DNA of 64,000 bases from Solicola gregarius (GCF_025790165.1 NZ_CP094970.1:930001-994000), one strand, 5' to 3'; shown: positions 16,292 to 25,037, counted from the stretch's first letter. A program made the numbers and translations. The notes: a model not told the origin generated them from the letters alone.

Positions 16292-18532
16292 ATGTCCTTG
16301 TTTTCGTACTACCCAGGCAGTGCTGAACTAATCGCAGCGGCCGGTGAAGAACTCGCGACACAGCAGGCATCGTATGACACGCTACAGACGAACCTCGACG
16401 GCCGTTCGGCGGCGGCGGCCGACGAGACCATGTACGAGATCAAGGAACCTGTCGCGGCAGCTGCGCAAGCGGCCCGTGCGGGGTCCGAAGAACTCATGGG
16501 CGCCACCATGCTGGCGAATGGTGCGCTGCGGTACTTTGGTCAGGCAGTCAGCAGATACAACGCCCATATCGATGCTTTGAATACAACCTATGATCGCGCG
16601 CGGGCCTCCAACTTCGGCCATCCGCTGAGCGAGGGCTCTGGCGCAGACGAGCAAGGGCTGCGCGCCAAGCTAGAAAGGGAGCGTCAGGGATACGAAAGCA
16701 CGCTGGACGACGAAGCCGATCTTGCCGGGTGTCTGCTATCGGATGGCGTAACTCCAGAATGCATGCTCACACTGTACCTCCTCGGTGCCGTGCCAGCAGA
16801 TGATGTGGCGCGAGTGACGGGTTTGTCGCTGGAGTACTTGAACCAGGCAAGGATGGTTATCGGTACGACTCAATTTGTACTCACATCGAAGAAGTGGCTG
16901 CCGGTTCTCGCGCAATATCTACTCAAGGTGAATCCGACTGAAATAAAGATGGTAACGACCCTAAAACTCGCGCAACTCGTTGAGGAGTTTGGCTCGGCGG
17001 TTAACCGGGGCAAGGTCGCCGAGATATACAGCGCCGTGCAACGGATGGACAACATGGTTGCCGTGTCGAGGCCGGGAGCATTGGTCGCGAAGCTCGGCAC
17101 GACGGGACTTCTCGGCGGCGCCAACAAATGGGTCGGGCGCCTCCTGTCACCAGGAGCGGTACTCGCCGGCGGTTGGGGCTTGTTCCAGACGCTCGAGAAC
17201 TGGGACAGCCTGGCAATAGATGACCGGGTCAACGGTGTTGTAGGGAATGCGTCGTTCATGACGTTTGGATCGCTCGGTACCGTGATGCTTATTACAGGCT
17301 GGTGCCCTCCAGTCGCCGGCGCCATCGCTACTGTGTCTGGCCTCGTTGCATTGGGCAGCATGATCTATGACTATAAGGAAGAAATCTGGGCGGGCATGCA
17401 ATGGATGGGTTCGAAAATCGCTGATGGAGCGGTCTACGCATGGAATGCGACCAGTGATTTGGTTGATGAGCAGGCTACGTTGCTCGGAGATCTATGGGAG
17501 GATTCCGGCGACCTGGCGGTAGGGGTCGTTACCTCCGATATCGATGCCATTTCGGACGGTGCCAGCGGCATACTCGACAGCTTCTTGGGGGGGCGAGGCT
17601 TCCTGGCAGACCCATCGTCCGGGCTGGGGTTCACGAGCCTGAGTCTGGCTCATCGTTCTCGCGTGCCGATATTTCGGCGACACCAGTCCTCGTACCGATT
17701 TGGTGGCGTTGACACCAGCGCTACGACAGCGATTCACATCGATCATGGAGGTCACGTGACAGCGGAGGTCGGCGAACATCACCGGCGTGTCGAAGAGGTA
17801 CTCGCCGGCGTGGAGTACGGTCCCAAACACCTGGTTACCGTTACCGATGCTGAAGTTCTCGCCTTGGATGGTCCTGTTGCTCATCGCGTAACTCCGCTGT
17901 TGAGCCTTGATCCGACGGACCGTGAAGGGCAGCAGGCGATGGTCGATCGTGTTGCAAAGCGCCTCTTCGAAATCGGCAAGACGGCCGATGGTTCTCCGCT
18001 CGGGTACGAAAACGCCGAAGTGCCTGAACCGTCAGTACGCACGGTATTGCGGATGCGGAAATCCTGGCTCGCTCTCTTGCTGGTCGATCAGCGGACTGCC
18101 TCGGGCCGCCAATGGATATCTGCCTACCTGCGCGCGGATCGCCGTGCACTCGCCGAGGTAGCACGGCTTGATGGACAACACACGTTCACCGCGCTGAAAC
18201 GCGCCGCCGCGCTCGACGCGGTCGCGAGGGAACTCACGCCCCTTCCTGACGCCGTTGACGAGGATGGCTCTAGCCACGTCTACTCGACAGACTCATGGCA
18301 GCAACGTGTCGACGATACGCTCTCGGCGGCAAAGGGGGTCACGACGGTTGTCTCGGTGCGGCACGACGGCGAGGCAGGGAACGTAGTTGAAGACCGTATG
18401 GCGGTGTACAACCTTGCGGACCGGACCGAGATTCTCGCTGCGGAGAAGGGGGGGCGCGTGCGGATAGCGCAGGTTGCACGGAGGACGCTGCGTAACCGCC
18501 TCGACCACATGACTCGACCGACTCAGCCATGA
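16292..18532 (+). CDS. 746-aa WXG100/T7SS-substrate-like protein with hydrophobic centre and partner-like C-terminal domain
   Basis: Residues 1-105 form two long helices of the WXG100/T7SS-signal type, rich in Ala (PGSAELIAAAGEELATQQA; YFGQAVSRYNAHIDALNTTY), although a strict WXG is not seen. Residues about 120-260 are helical. Residues 283-300 and 316-358 are hydrophobic and glycine-rich (FGSLGTVMLITGWCPPVAGA), as in the membrane-active middle of LXG/WXG effectors. Residues about 370-435 are acidic. Residues about 465-741 form a second folded domain that aligns with the preceding 265-aa protein. GGAG 7 nt before ATG 16292 supports the start. No known toxin signature is visible at the C-terminus. 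Translocation by a type VII system is inference; no eccC-type ATPase or esx pair lies in the window. Confidence 0.6.
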   Translation: MSLFSYYPGSAELIAAAGEELATQQASYDTLQTNLDGRSAAAADETMYEIKEPVAAAAQAARAGSEELMGATMLANGALRYFGQAVSRYNAHIDALNTTYDRARASNFGHPLSEGSGADEQGLRAKLERERQGYESTLDDEADLAGCLLSDGVTPECMLTLYLLGAVPADDVARVTGLSLEYLNQARMVIGTTQFVLTSKKWLPVLAQYLLKVNPTEIKMVTTLKLAQLVEEFGSAVNRGKVAEIYSAVQRMDNMVAVSRPGALVAKLGTTGLLGGANKWVGRLLSPGAVLAGGWGLFQTLENWDSLAIDDRVNGVVGNASFMTFGSLGTVMLITGWCPPVAGAIATVSGLVALGSMIYDYKEEIWAGMQWMGSKIADGAVYAWNATSDLVDEQATLLGDLWEDSGDLAVGVVTSDIDAISDGASGILDSFLGGRGFLADPSSGLGFTSLSLAHRSRVPIFRRHQSSYRFGGVDTSATTAIHIDHGGHVTAEVGEHHRRVEEVLAGVEYGPKHLVTVTDAEVLALDGPVAHRVTPLLSLDPTDREGQQAMVDRVAKRLFEIGKTADGSPLGYENAEVPEPSVRTVLRMRKSWLALLLVDQRTASGRQWISAYLRADRRALAEVARLDGQHTFTALKRAAALDAVARELTPLPDAVDEDGSSHVYSTDSWQQRVDDTLSAAKGVTTVVSVRHDGEAGNVVEDRMAVYNLADRTEILAAEKGGRVRIAQVARRTLRNRLDHMTRPTQP

Positions 18533-18584
18533 CTGAAGCGTCTCAGGTTCTCTGCCGCTCCTTTGCGGGTTGCGGCTTTCGGTT

Positions 18585-18755
18585 GAGGGTCGCGTGGTGG
18601 GCTTGCTCGCCGCCACCGACGCCCCGATTCGGGTGCCCGTGACGGTGACGTGTCGGGTACTCGGGATCGCTCGTCAGCCGCACTACCGGTGGCTTGCCGA
18701 TCCGGTCACCGATGCCGGGCGCGTCGAGGCCTACCGTGCGAACGTCCCAGGAGGT
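18585..18755 (+). mobile_element. IS3-family transposase (orfB) N-terminal scrap
   Basis: The reading VTVTCRVLGIARQPHYRWLA followed by DPVTDAGRVEAYRAN is the start of an IS3-group OrfB with its usual HTH-like opening. After about 18740 the resemblance ends, so the integrase core with its DDE residues is missing. No terminal inverted repeats were found. It is a dead fragment between the secretion-like module and the SDR pseudogene. Confidence 0.65.
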
Positions 18756-18897
18756 CGTAAGCATCGTGGGGTCCCGACGGGCAGAGCACACGCAGGCCGG
18801 GCGTGTGGGCGAAGTACGCCTCGGGAGACTCGCTGTGGTGTTGGTTCCTTCCACCCATGGGACCTAACACTCTATACGCGTCGTGAGCGGTCAGCGT

Positions 18898-19502
18898 TCA
18901 CTTGGGCGCCATTCGTAGTGCACCGTCCATCCGGATCACCTCGCCATTGATGTAGCCATGTTCGACAAGGAACGCTGCGAGCCGCGCGTACTCGTCGGGC
19001 CTACCGAGGCGGCGAGGAAACGGAACGCTCGTGGCGAGGTCGCCGCGAGCGTCCGCTGGCACGGTCGCGAGCATCGGAGTCTCCATGATGCCGGGTGCGA
19101 TCGTGTTGACCCGGATGCTGTGTGCTGCGAGGTCGCGGGCGGCCGCGATAGTCATCCCGATGACACCTGCCTTCGAGGACGCATACGCAGCCTGACCGAT
19201 CTGCCCTTCGTATCCGGCGATGCCGCCGTGTTCGTGATGACACCGCGCTGCCCGTTCTGGTCGGTGTCCGCTTGGGCCATTCGCTCCGCTGCGAGGGCAA
19301 GGGCGTTGAAAGCTCCGGCGAGGTTCACGTTGATCACGCTCGCGAAGCGCGATAAATCGAGGACTCCATGGCGAGACAGGATTCTGGCCGATGGCGCGAT
19401 ATCGGCGCAGTTGACGACGATCCGTAACGGGAACGAATGGTCCGTGGCGAGATCGAGCACGTGGCTGATGGCGGTTGGGTCGCTGATATCCACGGCGGTC
19501 AT
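18898..19502 (-). pseudogene. SDR-family dehydrogenase, 5'-truncated and frameshifted
   Basis: Joined across two frames, the protein reads [39 protein letters not shown], a frameshift at about 19225, then [20 protein letters not shown] (active-site Tyr and Lys), [14 protein letters not shown] and the SDR C-terminus [13 protein letters not shown]. It resembles the 3-hydroxyacyl-CoA dehydrogenase-like SDRs. The first 50 residues or so, including the TGxxxGIG cofactor motif, are absent upstream of 19502. Confidence 0.82.
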
Positions 19503-19648
19503 CGGTTACTTGTCATAATCATTAGTACCGGCTGGCAACGCACGGGTGTTGTTTGCCCAGGTCAGAGCCTGTTTTTCAGCGGCTGCTTGGATCACTCACG
19601 CGGTGCGGATCGCCGATCATGCGTCACGAGGATCGACGAGAGCTTGGG

Positions 19649-19680
19649 TTGCAACTTGTACCTAGGTCCGGGTTTATCGT
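19649..19680 (+). promoter_or_regulatory. MerR-type promoter with long spacer
   Basis: A -35 box TTGCAA (19649-19654) and a -10 box TATCGT (19675-19680) are separated by 20 bp, the stretched spacer that MerR-family activators untwist. The spacer carries a dyad centred on ACCTAGGT (19659-19666). The -10 box ends 7 nt before ATG 19688, so the mRNA should be leaderless. The MerR gene encoded in the same operon is the obvious regulator. Confidence 0.7.
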
Positions 19681-19687
19681 GGTCGGT

Positions 19688-20011
19688 ATGGAGACTTTGT
19701 TGAACACAGACGCTTGCACGATGCCGACCGCTGAGCGGCCGTTGCGACTCACGGAGTTCGATGCCTTGTTCGCCTCCGCTGTCCGCAGCGTTGAGCGTCG
19801 CGGCGACGACGTACGGATGCGTTTGACCGGTGAGGACGGCCTCGTCGAGCGGGTACGCGACCTGACTGCACGCGAGACGTCGTGTTGCTCGTTCTTCGCC
19901 TTCACAATCGACGGCACTGACCAGGACCTCACCCTGGACGTCTCCGTACCCCCGGCCCGCCGACCGATTCTCGACGCATTGGCGGAACGAGCGCGGGAGC
20001 TCTCGGCGTGA
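19688..20011 (+). CDS. conserved small protein with Cys-Cys motif, MerR-linked
   Basis: 107 aa, soluble, with a central ARETSCCSFFAF (about residues 62-73) that offers a vicinal thiol pair suited to binding a soft metal or metalloid. This is a structural guess, not a known activity. The N-terminal part (RLTEFDALFASAVRSVERR) is helical and the end (VPPARRPILDALAERARELS) is amphipathic. The gene follows the MerR-type promoter and overlaps the merR-like gene by 4 nt (GTGA), so the two are coupled. I do not know a named family. Confidence 0.75.
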   Translation: METLLNTDACTMPTAERPLRLTEFDALFASAVRSVERRGDDVRMRLTGEDGLVERVRDLTARETSCCSFFAFTIDGTDQDLTLDVSVPPARRPILDALAERARELSA

Positions 20012-20430
20012 GCCTGCGGATCAACGACGTCGCCCGAGCGGCCGGTGTCAACCGAGAGACGCTGCGCTACTACGAGCGCCGTGGGCTGATCGAACAGCCC
20101 GACCGCAGTCCAGGCGGCCATCGGCTCTACGACGAGCGGACTGTGCAGACTCTGCGCATCGTCAAAGCTGCCCAGCGACTCGGGTTCACCCTCGAAGAGG
20201 TGGCCGACCTAATCGAGGTGGGCCGCCGCCGCGGCCGAGACTCCGGACTGCAGGCGCGCGCTCAAGAGAAGCTCATCGAGGTCGAGGCCCGGATGGCGGA
20301 CCTCACCGCCATCCGCGACAACCTGCGAGCCGCCCTCGATGCCGGCTGCGATGACCTCCACCGATGTGCGAGCAGCGACGGCTGCCCGTTGCCCTTCGTC
20401 GAGATCACCACCAGGAAGGCCCACGCGTAA
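20008..20430 (+). CDS. MerR-family transcriptional regulator, metal-responsive type
   Basis: 140 aa. The winged HTH is in residues 1-70 ([31 protein letters not shown]), followed by a dimerisation helix (about 80-115). The C-terminal loop has three cysteines ([18 protein letters not shown]), the pattern of metal-sensing MerR proteins; the mercury and copper branches both use such loops, so the metal is open. GTG 20008 overlaps the stop of the Cys-Cys protein. It probably activates the operon from the 20-bp-spacer promoter at 19649-19680. Downstream lies a broken YnfA-type membrane gene. Confidence 0.92.
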   Translation: MSLRINDVARAAGVNRETLRYYERRGLIEQPDRSPGGHRLYDERTVQTLRIVKAAQRLGFTLEEVADLIEVGRRRGRDSGLQARAQEKLIEVEARMADLTAIRDNLRAALDAGCDDLHRCASSDGCPLPFVEITTRKAHA

Positions 20431-20624
20431 GCGCGAAGATCAAGCATCGGCACCTGTTCGGCGCCGTTGTGTTGGCAGCCTCGCTGCTCGCCGTTTGGAC
20501 ACGCAGACGAAGTCCCGGGCAAGCACGCGCGTGCGCGGACGATGCTCCGCGCGAACTGACCATCACCCGCCTGCCTGCTGTACGCACCGCACGAAGCCGA
20601 CGTCGGTCTTGACAGGATTGCCAT

Positions 20625-20959
20625 GTGGACACGCTCCGATCGATAGCCCTGTTCATTGCCGCCGCCCTCGCCGAGATCTGCGGCGCATGGCTGATCCGGC
20701 AGGGCATCCGCGAACACAGGGGCTGGAGTGGATCGGTGCCGGTGTGATCGCACTCGGCGTGTACGGCTTCGCCGCCACGCTCCAGCCGGACGCTCACTTC
20801 GGACGGATCCTCGCCGCCTATGGCGGTGTCTTCGTCGCCGGCTCTCTCGCATGGGGCATGGCGCTCGACGGCCTCAGGCCTGACCGCTACGACATCGTCG
20901 GCGCGCTCATCTGCCTCGCCGGTGTCGCCGTGATCATGTGCTCGCCGCGCGCGAGCTGA
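20625..20959 (+). pseudogene. YnfA/UPF0060 family membrane protein, one-base frameshift
   Basis: The first frame reads [19 protein letters not shown], then GIREHRG. After a one-base loss in the G4 run at 20719-20722 the protein continues as [56 protein letters not shown] and ends at 20959. Together this is a complete four-helix YnfA protein of about 111 aa, a family adjacent to SMR transporters. The 194 bp between merR and this gene holds a short hydrophobic reading ([15 protein letters not shown]) with no usable start. Confidence 0.8.
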
Positions 20960-20998
20960 ACCGCAGAAGGCGGCACCTGTTCGGGCGATCCCCCGCTA

Positions 20999-21886
20999 CT
21001 ACTCCCGGCCCATCAACTCTCGCTGCTGCCAGTCGAGGACGAAATCGACCCGCCGTCCAGCGACGTTGACGGTCTCGATTTCGGTGCACCCCAACGCCTG
21101 CAGCCAACCGCGCGGGAACGCTCGTCCGACGATCTGTTCGCCAAGTGGCACGCGGAAGCGTAGGGAGTGGATGTACGTTAGCTGTTGGTGCAGAGCGACG
21201 GCGCCTGGCAGCACATATGCAAGCGCGGCGTCGATGATTATGGCAACTTCGGAGTTACCGAGGCCGTCGTTGCGTCGGCCTGAAGCTCTTCAGGGGCACG
21301 TCAGCGTAGGTCCCGTTCGGCGCAGCGACTGCGTCCTCGAGGAGGTTGTCGAGGTCGGGACTGCCGTGACTGGTGTTGATCTCCTCGCGGTACGCCTGCC
21401 AGTCTGGCTCCGGAGTCTCCGGCTGTACCTTGTTCGGCGATTTGCTGCAGGACTCCTCCGATGCCTCGGGGTGTTGCTGGCGACGTTGAGGTCGGCCTCA
21501 ATGCGAGGTACGACTATGGAGGCCTTTCGAGCGTACGCCGCCACGCTGCCGCAGGCAGTTCGCTTCGTAGCGCCTCGACTACGGATGCGCGGTTGTCTGG
21601 ACCGGTGTCGGCGTAACGCACGAGTATGCGCAGACCGGTCCAGATGGTAGGTGGCTGGCTCGTCGAGAACGTGAACGGCGCGCCCGAGGAGCCGCGTGTT
21701 CCAAATGAGCCAGAAGTGCGCCATCCCGTCGTCAATAACCTCAAGTGCCAGGTCGGGGCCAATAGGAGGTGTCCGCCGTACGCATGCGCCCAACCACGCT
21801 CGTTGACGTCGCCGGGCCCGGCTCAATCGGGCCGGCTCGATGTTCTGGCGAACGAGCAGGACGCCTACTCCTGGGTGGCCTAGCAC
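20999..21886 (-). pseudogene. decayed gene of unknown family
   Basis: Three protein-like minus-strand stretches in different frames probably belong to one lost gene. They are DLALEVIDDGMAHFWLIWNT near 21700-21740, DWQAYREEINTSHGSPDLDN with LLEDAVAAPNGTYADVPLKS near 21270-21400, and AIIIDAALAYVLPGAVALHQ through RVDFVLDWQQRELMGRE ending at 20999. None has a good start or Shine-Dalgarno sequence, and stops separate them. I do not recognise the family. Confidence 0.45.
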
Positions 21887-22426
21887 TCAGCCGTTCTCGA
21901 CAACCAGTTCAGCCAGTTTACGGGCCGTGCGGCTGGTGCGGATCGTGACAGCGCTGCTGAGGCCACTATCGAGACGGTAGAGCGCACTCCGTCCCACGTT
22001 GGCACGACCCACCCGGTGGAGGATGGCGCCTGCACAGTAACGGGCATCCTCGCGCGCTGTGTCAGCGCCGAACCGTGTTAGCGCACGAGCAGATGCGTAC
22101 TCGGGAAACAAGTAGAGCACATTGCACGACCACTCCGTGTTGCGTTCCCACTCGGCAGGCAGCCCTGCCGCTATCCGCCTCACCCTGTCGCCACTGAGCA
22201 CGAGCATCCGAGTCTGCACCGCAAACTCGCGACGGACGCGCTCCTCGAGTACTCGTGCCAGGTCAGCGGTCCGGGCCCGTGGTGCGTCGAAAACAAGGTT
22301 GCCGCTGTTGAGGTACGTGCGGACTCCGGTGTGGCCGACTTCGGCGAACAGCTTCCTCAGGTCAGCCATCGGCACGGTGTTTTTGCCGCCTACATTGATG
22401 CCTCGTAGCAGAGCTGCGTATCGCAC
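21887..22426 (-). CDS. DUF1697 family protein
   Basis: 179 aa, full-length DUF1697: the diagnostic opening YAALLRGINVGGKN, then LRKLFAEVGHTGVRTYLNSG and NLVFDAP, and the end TIRTSRTARKLAELV. The family is widespread in bacteria and biochemically uncharacterised. It starts 2 nt after the stop of the polysaccharide deacetylase gene, so they form an operon. It is intact although surrounded by decayed genes. Confidence 0.92.
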   Translation of the reverse strand: MRYAALLRGINVGGKNTVPMADLRKLFAEVGHTGVRTYLNSGNLVFDAPRARTADLARVLEERVRREFAVQTRMLVLSGDRVRRIAAGLPAEWERNTEWSCNVLYLFPEYASARALTRFGADTAREDARYCAGAILHRVGRANVGRSALYRLDSGLSSAVTIRTSRTARKLAELVVENG

Positions 22427-22428
22427 GG

Positions 22429-23286
22429 CTATGCGCCGCTTTGATAGTGCTCGGCGATCTCATCGCTGGTCGTGAGCCAGACACCAGGATGCTTCGCGAC
22501 ATAGTCAAGCGCCCGATCGAGGTACTTGACTCGAGATGGCTGACCGATCACGAAGGGGTGCAGCGCAAGTGCCATGACCCGGCCGCTGTCAACGGAGTCG
22601 ACGTAGAGCTGGTCGAAGTGGTCGATGAACATCTGCAGGAAATCCGCGCCCGTGCGGCCCTGGACGGTGAATATTCCTAGGTCGTTCAGTTCCACTGTGT
22701 ACGGCACGCTCAACATGCCGGGCACATTTAGTGGATAGGGCTGATCGTCGTTAGTCCAGTCCAACACGTAGTTCAAGCCGAGCTCGGACAGCAGAGCAGG
22801 GGTATGGAGGGTCTCGGTCAGCGCCGGGCCCATCCAGCCCGATGGTCGCTGGCCGGTGGCAGTGGCGATCGTATCGATGATTTCGGCGAGTACAGCACGT
22901 TCGTCGCTGACACTCATGTCTGTGTGGAGGATCGAGTTGGTCCTCCCGTGGGCGAGCCAGGCCCAATCGCGCGCCCTGCCGGCTTCGATGATCTCCGGGT
23001 AGTGCTCGGGAACCTCGGAGTTGACCAAGGCGCTTGAACGGATGCCGTAGCGATCGAGGATCTCGATTACTCGCCAGAGTCCGACTCTTGGCCCGTAGTC
23101 GCGCCAGCCGTAGTTCAACGCATCCGGTACAAGGGAGGCTGTGGCGTCGTTGATGCTCGTCGACGGCTGATCGACGCGGAAATGCTCGATGTTCAGGCCA
23201 ACGTAGAAGGCAACCCGGGCATCGCCGGGCCAGTGGATCGGTCGACGGCTGATGATCGGACTGTGGTCGTAGAGCGCATTGTGCAT
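22429..23286 (-). CDS. polysaccharide deacetylase-family protein (PuuE-like)
   Basis: 285 aa NodB-fold hydrolase without signal peptide, closest in pattern to the cytosolic allantoinase-like/PuuE branch rather than cell-wall deacetylases: VAFYVGLNIEHFRV, then YGPRVGLWRVIEILDRYGIR, the segment AWLAHGRTNS and LALHPFVIGQP. Metal-ligand histidines lie in AHGRT and HPF. ATG 23286 is selected because GAAGGAAA lies upstream and the family begins here; a longer in-frame reading to 23568 is unstructured. It probably cleaves an N-acyl or ureide bond. It is divergent from the XRE regulator. Confidence 0.85.
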   Translation of the reverse strand: MHNALYDHSPIISRRPIHWPGDARVAFYVGLNIEHFRVDQPSTSINDATASLVPDALNYGWRDYGPRVGLWRVIEILDRYGIRSSALVNSEVPEHYPEIIEAGRARDWAWLAHGRTNSILHTDMSVSDERAVLAEIIDTIATATGQRPSGWMGPALTETLHTPALLSELGLNYVLDWTNDDQPYPLNVPGMLSVPYTVELNDLGIFTVQGRTGADFLQMFIDHFDQLYVDSVDSGRVMALALHPFVIGQPSRVKYLDRALDYVAKHPGVWLTTSDEIAEHYQSGA

Positions 23287-23402
23287 ATTGGGTTGATTTC
23301 CTTCACTAGCGCCGCCGCCGCGATACGGGTTGGTCACAGTCGCGACGGGACGGCTCGTCTCCCCATGGTGCGCGTTCGGAGCCTGACAGAGGTAGGAAGG
23401 GT

Positions 23403-23431
23403 TGGTGGTGGTATCCCCTGTGCCAGCACCA
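23403..23431. promoter_or_regulatory. 29-bp inverted repeat between deacetylase and XRE genes
   Basis: The arms TGGTGGTGG (23403-23411) and CCAGCACCA (23423-23431) pair at 8 of 9 positions around an 11-nt spacer. It lies in the 267-bp divergent region and is a candidate site for the XRE regulator. Confidence 0.4.
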
Positions 23432-23553
23432 GATGTGTGACGGCGCGAGCGGGATGCGCGCCGGACGCGGCCCGGGCATGTGTGAGCCATATGCTGGGCG
23501 TGTAGGGGCACGGTGCGCGGGCGGCGCCCGGGGCCGGCGTGAGGAGCCGTCGA

Positions 23554-24357
23554 GTGAACATGTCGCATCGTGAGGAACTAGCGAGCTTCCTTCGATCCAG
23601 GCGAGCCCGCATCAGTCCCGAGGATGCCGGTCTGCCTCGTGGGCACCGGCGTCGATTGTCTGGCCTACGGCGAGAAGAAGTCGCCCTGCTCGCGGGCGTC
23701 AGTTCCACCTGGTACACCTACCTCGAACAAGGGCGCCGACGGGGCGTGAATCCGTCGCGGCAGGTACTCGACAGCCTGGCGCGCGTGCTCCGACTAGACG
23801 AGGACGAAACCCGACACCTGCATCGGCTAGCCGACCAGGCCGCGGCGGACACGAGGATCGACGCTGACGTGCCGCCGGCAGAACTAGCCCGTCAGCTCGT
23901 ACGCCTCAGCGAACCGATCCCTTACCCGGTCTACGCGGCCGATATCCACTGCGACCTGATCGCCTGGAACGCTGCCACGACCAGCTACTACGCCAAATTC
24001 GCTCAGCTCCCGCACGACCAACAGAACATGATGTTGTGGTTGATCAGCAGCCGCGAAGCCAAAGCGCGGTTGCCGGATTGGGAGGGCGACGTCCAAGACG
24101 TCGTCGCCCGGTGGCGACGGGTCAGCACCTCGATCGCGGACCGCGATCGATTGCATGCACAGGTCGCCGAGTACAAGAAGGTCAGCCCACAGTTCGCCGC
24201 GTGGTGGGACAGCCACGACGTTCGCGAGCATCACACCAGAAAGCGGCGATTCAACCACCCCGAGCTCGGCACCGTCACGCTGAGACTGATCGTCGTCGAC
24301 TCCGCCGAGATGGCGCCGGGTTCATTCGTCGTCTACCACGCACCCGTAATCACCTAG
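23554..24357 (+). CDS. XRE-family regulator with MmyB-like ligand domain
   Basis: 267 aa. The N-terminal HTH (about 5-80) carries the family marks GHRRRLSGLRREEVALLAGV and SSTWYTYLEQGR. The rest is the MmyB-like PAS-type domain (about 100-265), with ADIHCDLIAWNAATTSYYAK, WWDSHDVREHHTRKRRFNHP and a C-terminal VYHAP. Members bind fatty-acid-like ligands and usually control an adjacent oxidoreductase; here the divergent gene is a deacetylase instead. GTG 23554 has GAGGAG 7 nt upstream; ATG 23560 is the alternative. A hairpin follows the stop. Confidence 0.9.
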   Translation: MNMSHREELASFLRSRRARISPEDAGLPRGHRRRLSGLRREEVALLAGVSSTWYTYLEQGRRRGVNPSRQVLDSLARVLRLDEDETRHLHRLADQAAADTRIDADVPPAELARQLVRLSEPIPYPVYAADIHCDLIAWNAATTSYYAKFAQLPHDQQNMMLWLISSREAKARLPDWEGDVQDVVARWRRVSTSIADRDRLHAQVAEYKKVSPQFAAWWDSHDVREHHTRKRRFNHPELGTVTLRLIVVDSAEMAPGSFVVYHAPVIT

Positions 24358-24369
24358 ATTCGTTCTGCG

Positions 24370-24385
24370 TTTGCCGGCCGGCAAA
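24370..24385. terminator. perfect 16-bp palindrome after the XRE gene
   Basis: TTTGCCGGCCGGCAAA lies 12 bp after the stop codon. It can fold into a GC-rich hairpin and is a likely terminator; no U-run follows, which is usual in actinobacteria. Confidence 0.5.
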
Positions 24386-24520
24386 GCGCGGCGCCTCTGA
24401 GACATGGTCGTTGCCTTGGAGTAGCGGTCCAGTGTGATGTCCAGCCAGGTTGTCCAGCCGGGTGATGGGCGGGAGGCCGCCGATCGCTGAGTAGCACCGC
24501 GGTCCCGACCGGGAGGTCGC

Positions 24521-24999
24521 ATTAGGAACACTTCGCCAGCAAGGACGAGCTTGTCGCCGAATACCTGCGCCGGTTCGATCCCGACGTCATGCCGGGAGTG
24601 TTCGACCGCACCGACCTGACACCCCGCGAACGACTCCTCGCCGCCTTCGAGATGCCCGGGTCCACGCCGCTGTGCCCCTACATCGCGGCGGCCGTCGAGC
24701 TCCACGACCCCCAGCACCCCGCATCCGAGTACGCACGCGACTACAAGACCGCCCTCGCCGCGCGGCTCACCGAAACCGCCCGCGAAGCCGGCGCCACCGA
24801 CCCCGAACAACTCGGCGAACAACTGGCGCTGGTCATCGACGGCGCGTCGGCTCGCGCCCGAGTCCTCAACGGTGAATCCTTCCCCACCGCCGCCGCCATC
24901 GCCGCCGTCCTCATCGACAACGCCATCCCCGCGTCATCTCCCCGGCAGCCCAGCGCTGGCCGGGAGACGACGTCGAGCTCGGCGCGGCCAGAGCGGTAG
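24521..24999 (+). pseudogene. TetR-family regulator missing its DNA-binding head
   Basis: The reading EHFASKDELVAEYLRRFDPD, then LTPRERLLAAFEMP, CPYIAAAVELHDPQHPASEY and LVIDGASARARVLNGESFPT is the last recognition-helix turn plus the complete ligand domain of a TetR protein. In-frame TAG stands right before EHF, and the HTH is absent upstream. A short version could start at ATG 24589 but would not bind DNA. Confidence 0.8.
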
Positions 25000-25037
25000 C
25001 TTCCGGGACTCGGGCCGGCCTTGCTCGCGGGTGCACG

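Noticed and set aside
18533-18900. Complete insertion sequence
   Set aside because: Only the first 50 or so residues of an IS3 OrfB are present; OrfA, the DDE core and terminal repeats are absent.
24569-24582. GGTTCGATCCCG, resembling a tRNA T-loop
   Set aside because: It lies in the coding sequence of the TetR remnant (LRRFDPDV) and no acceptor, D or anticodon stems surround it.
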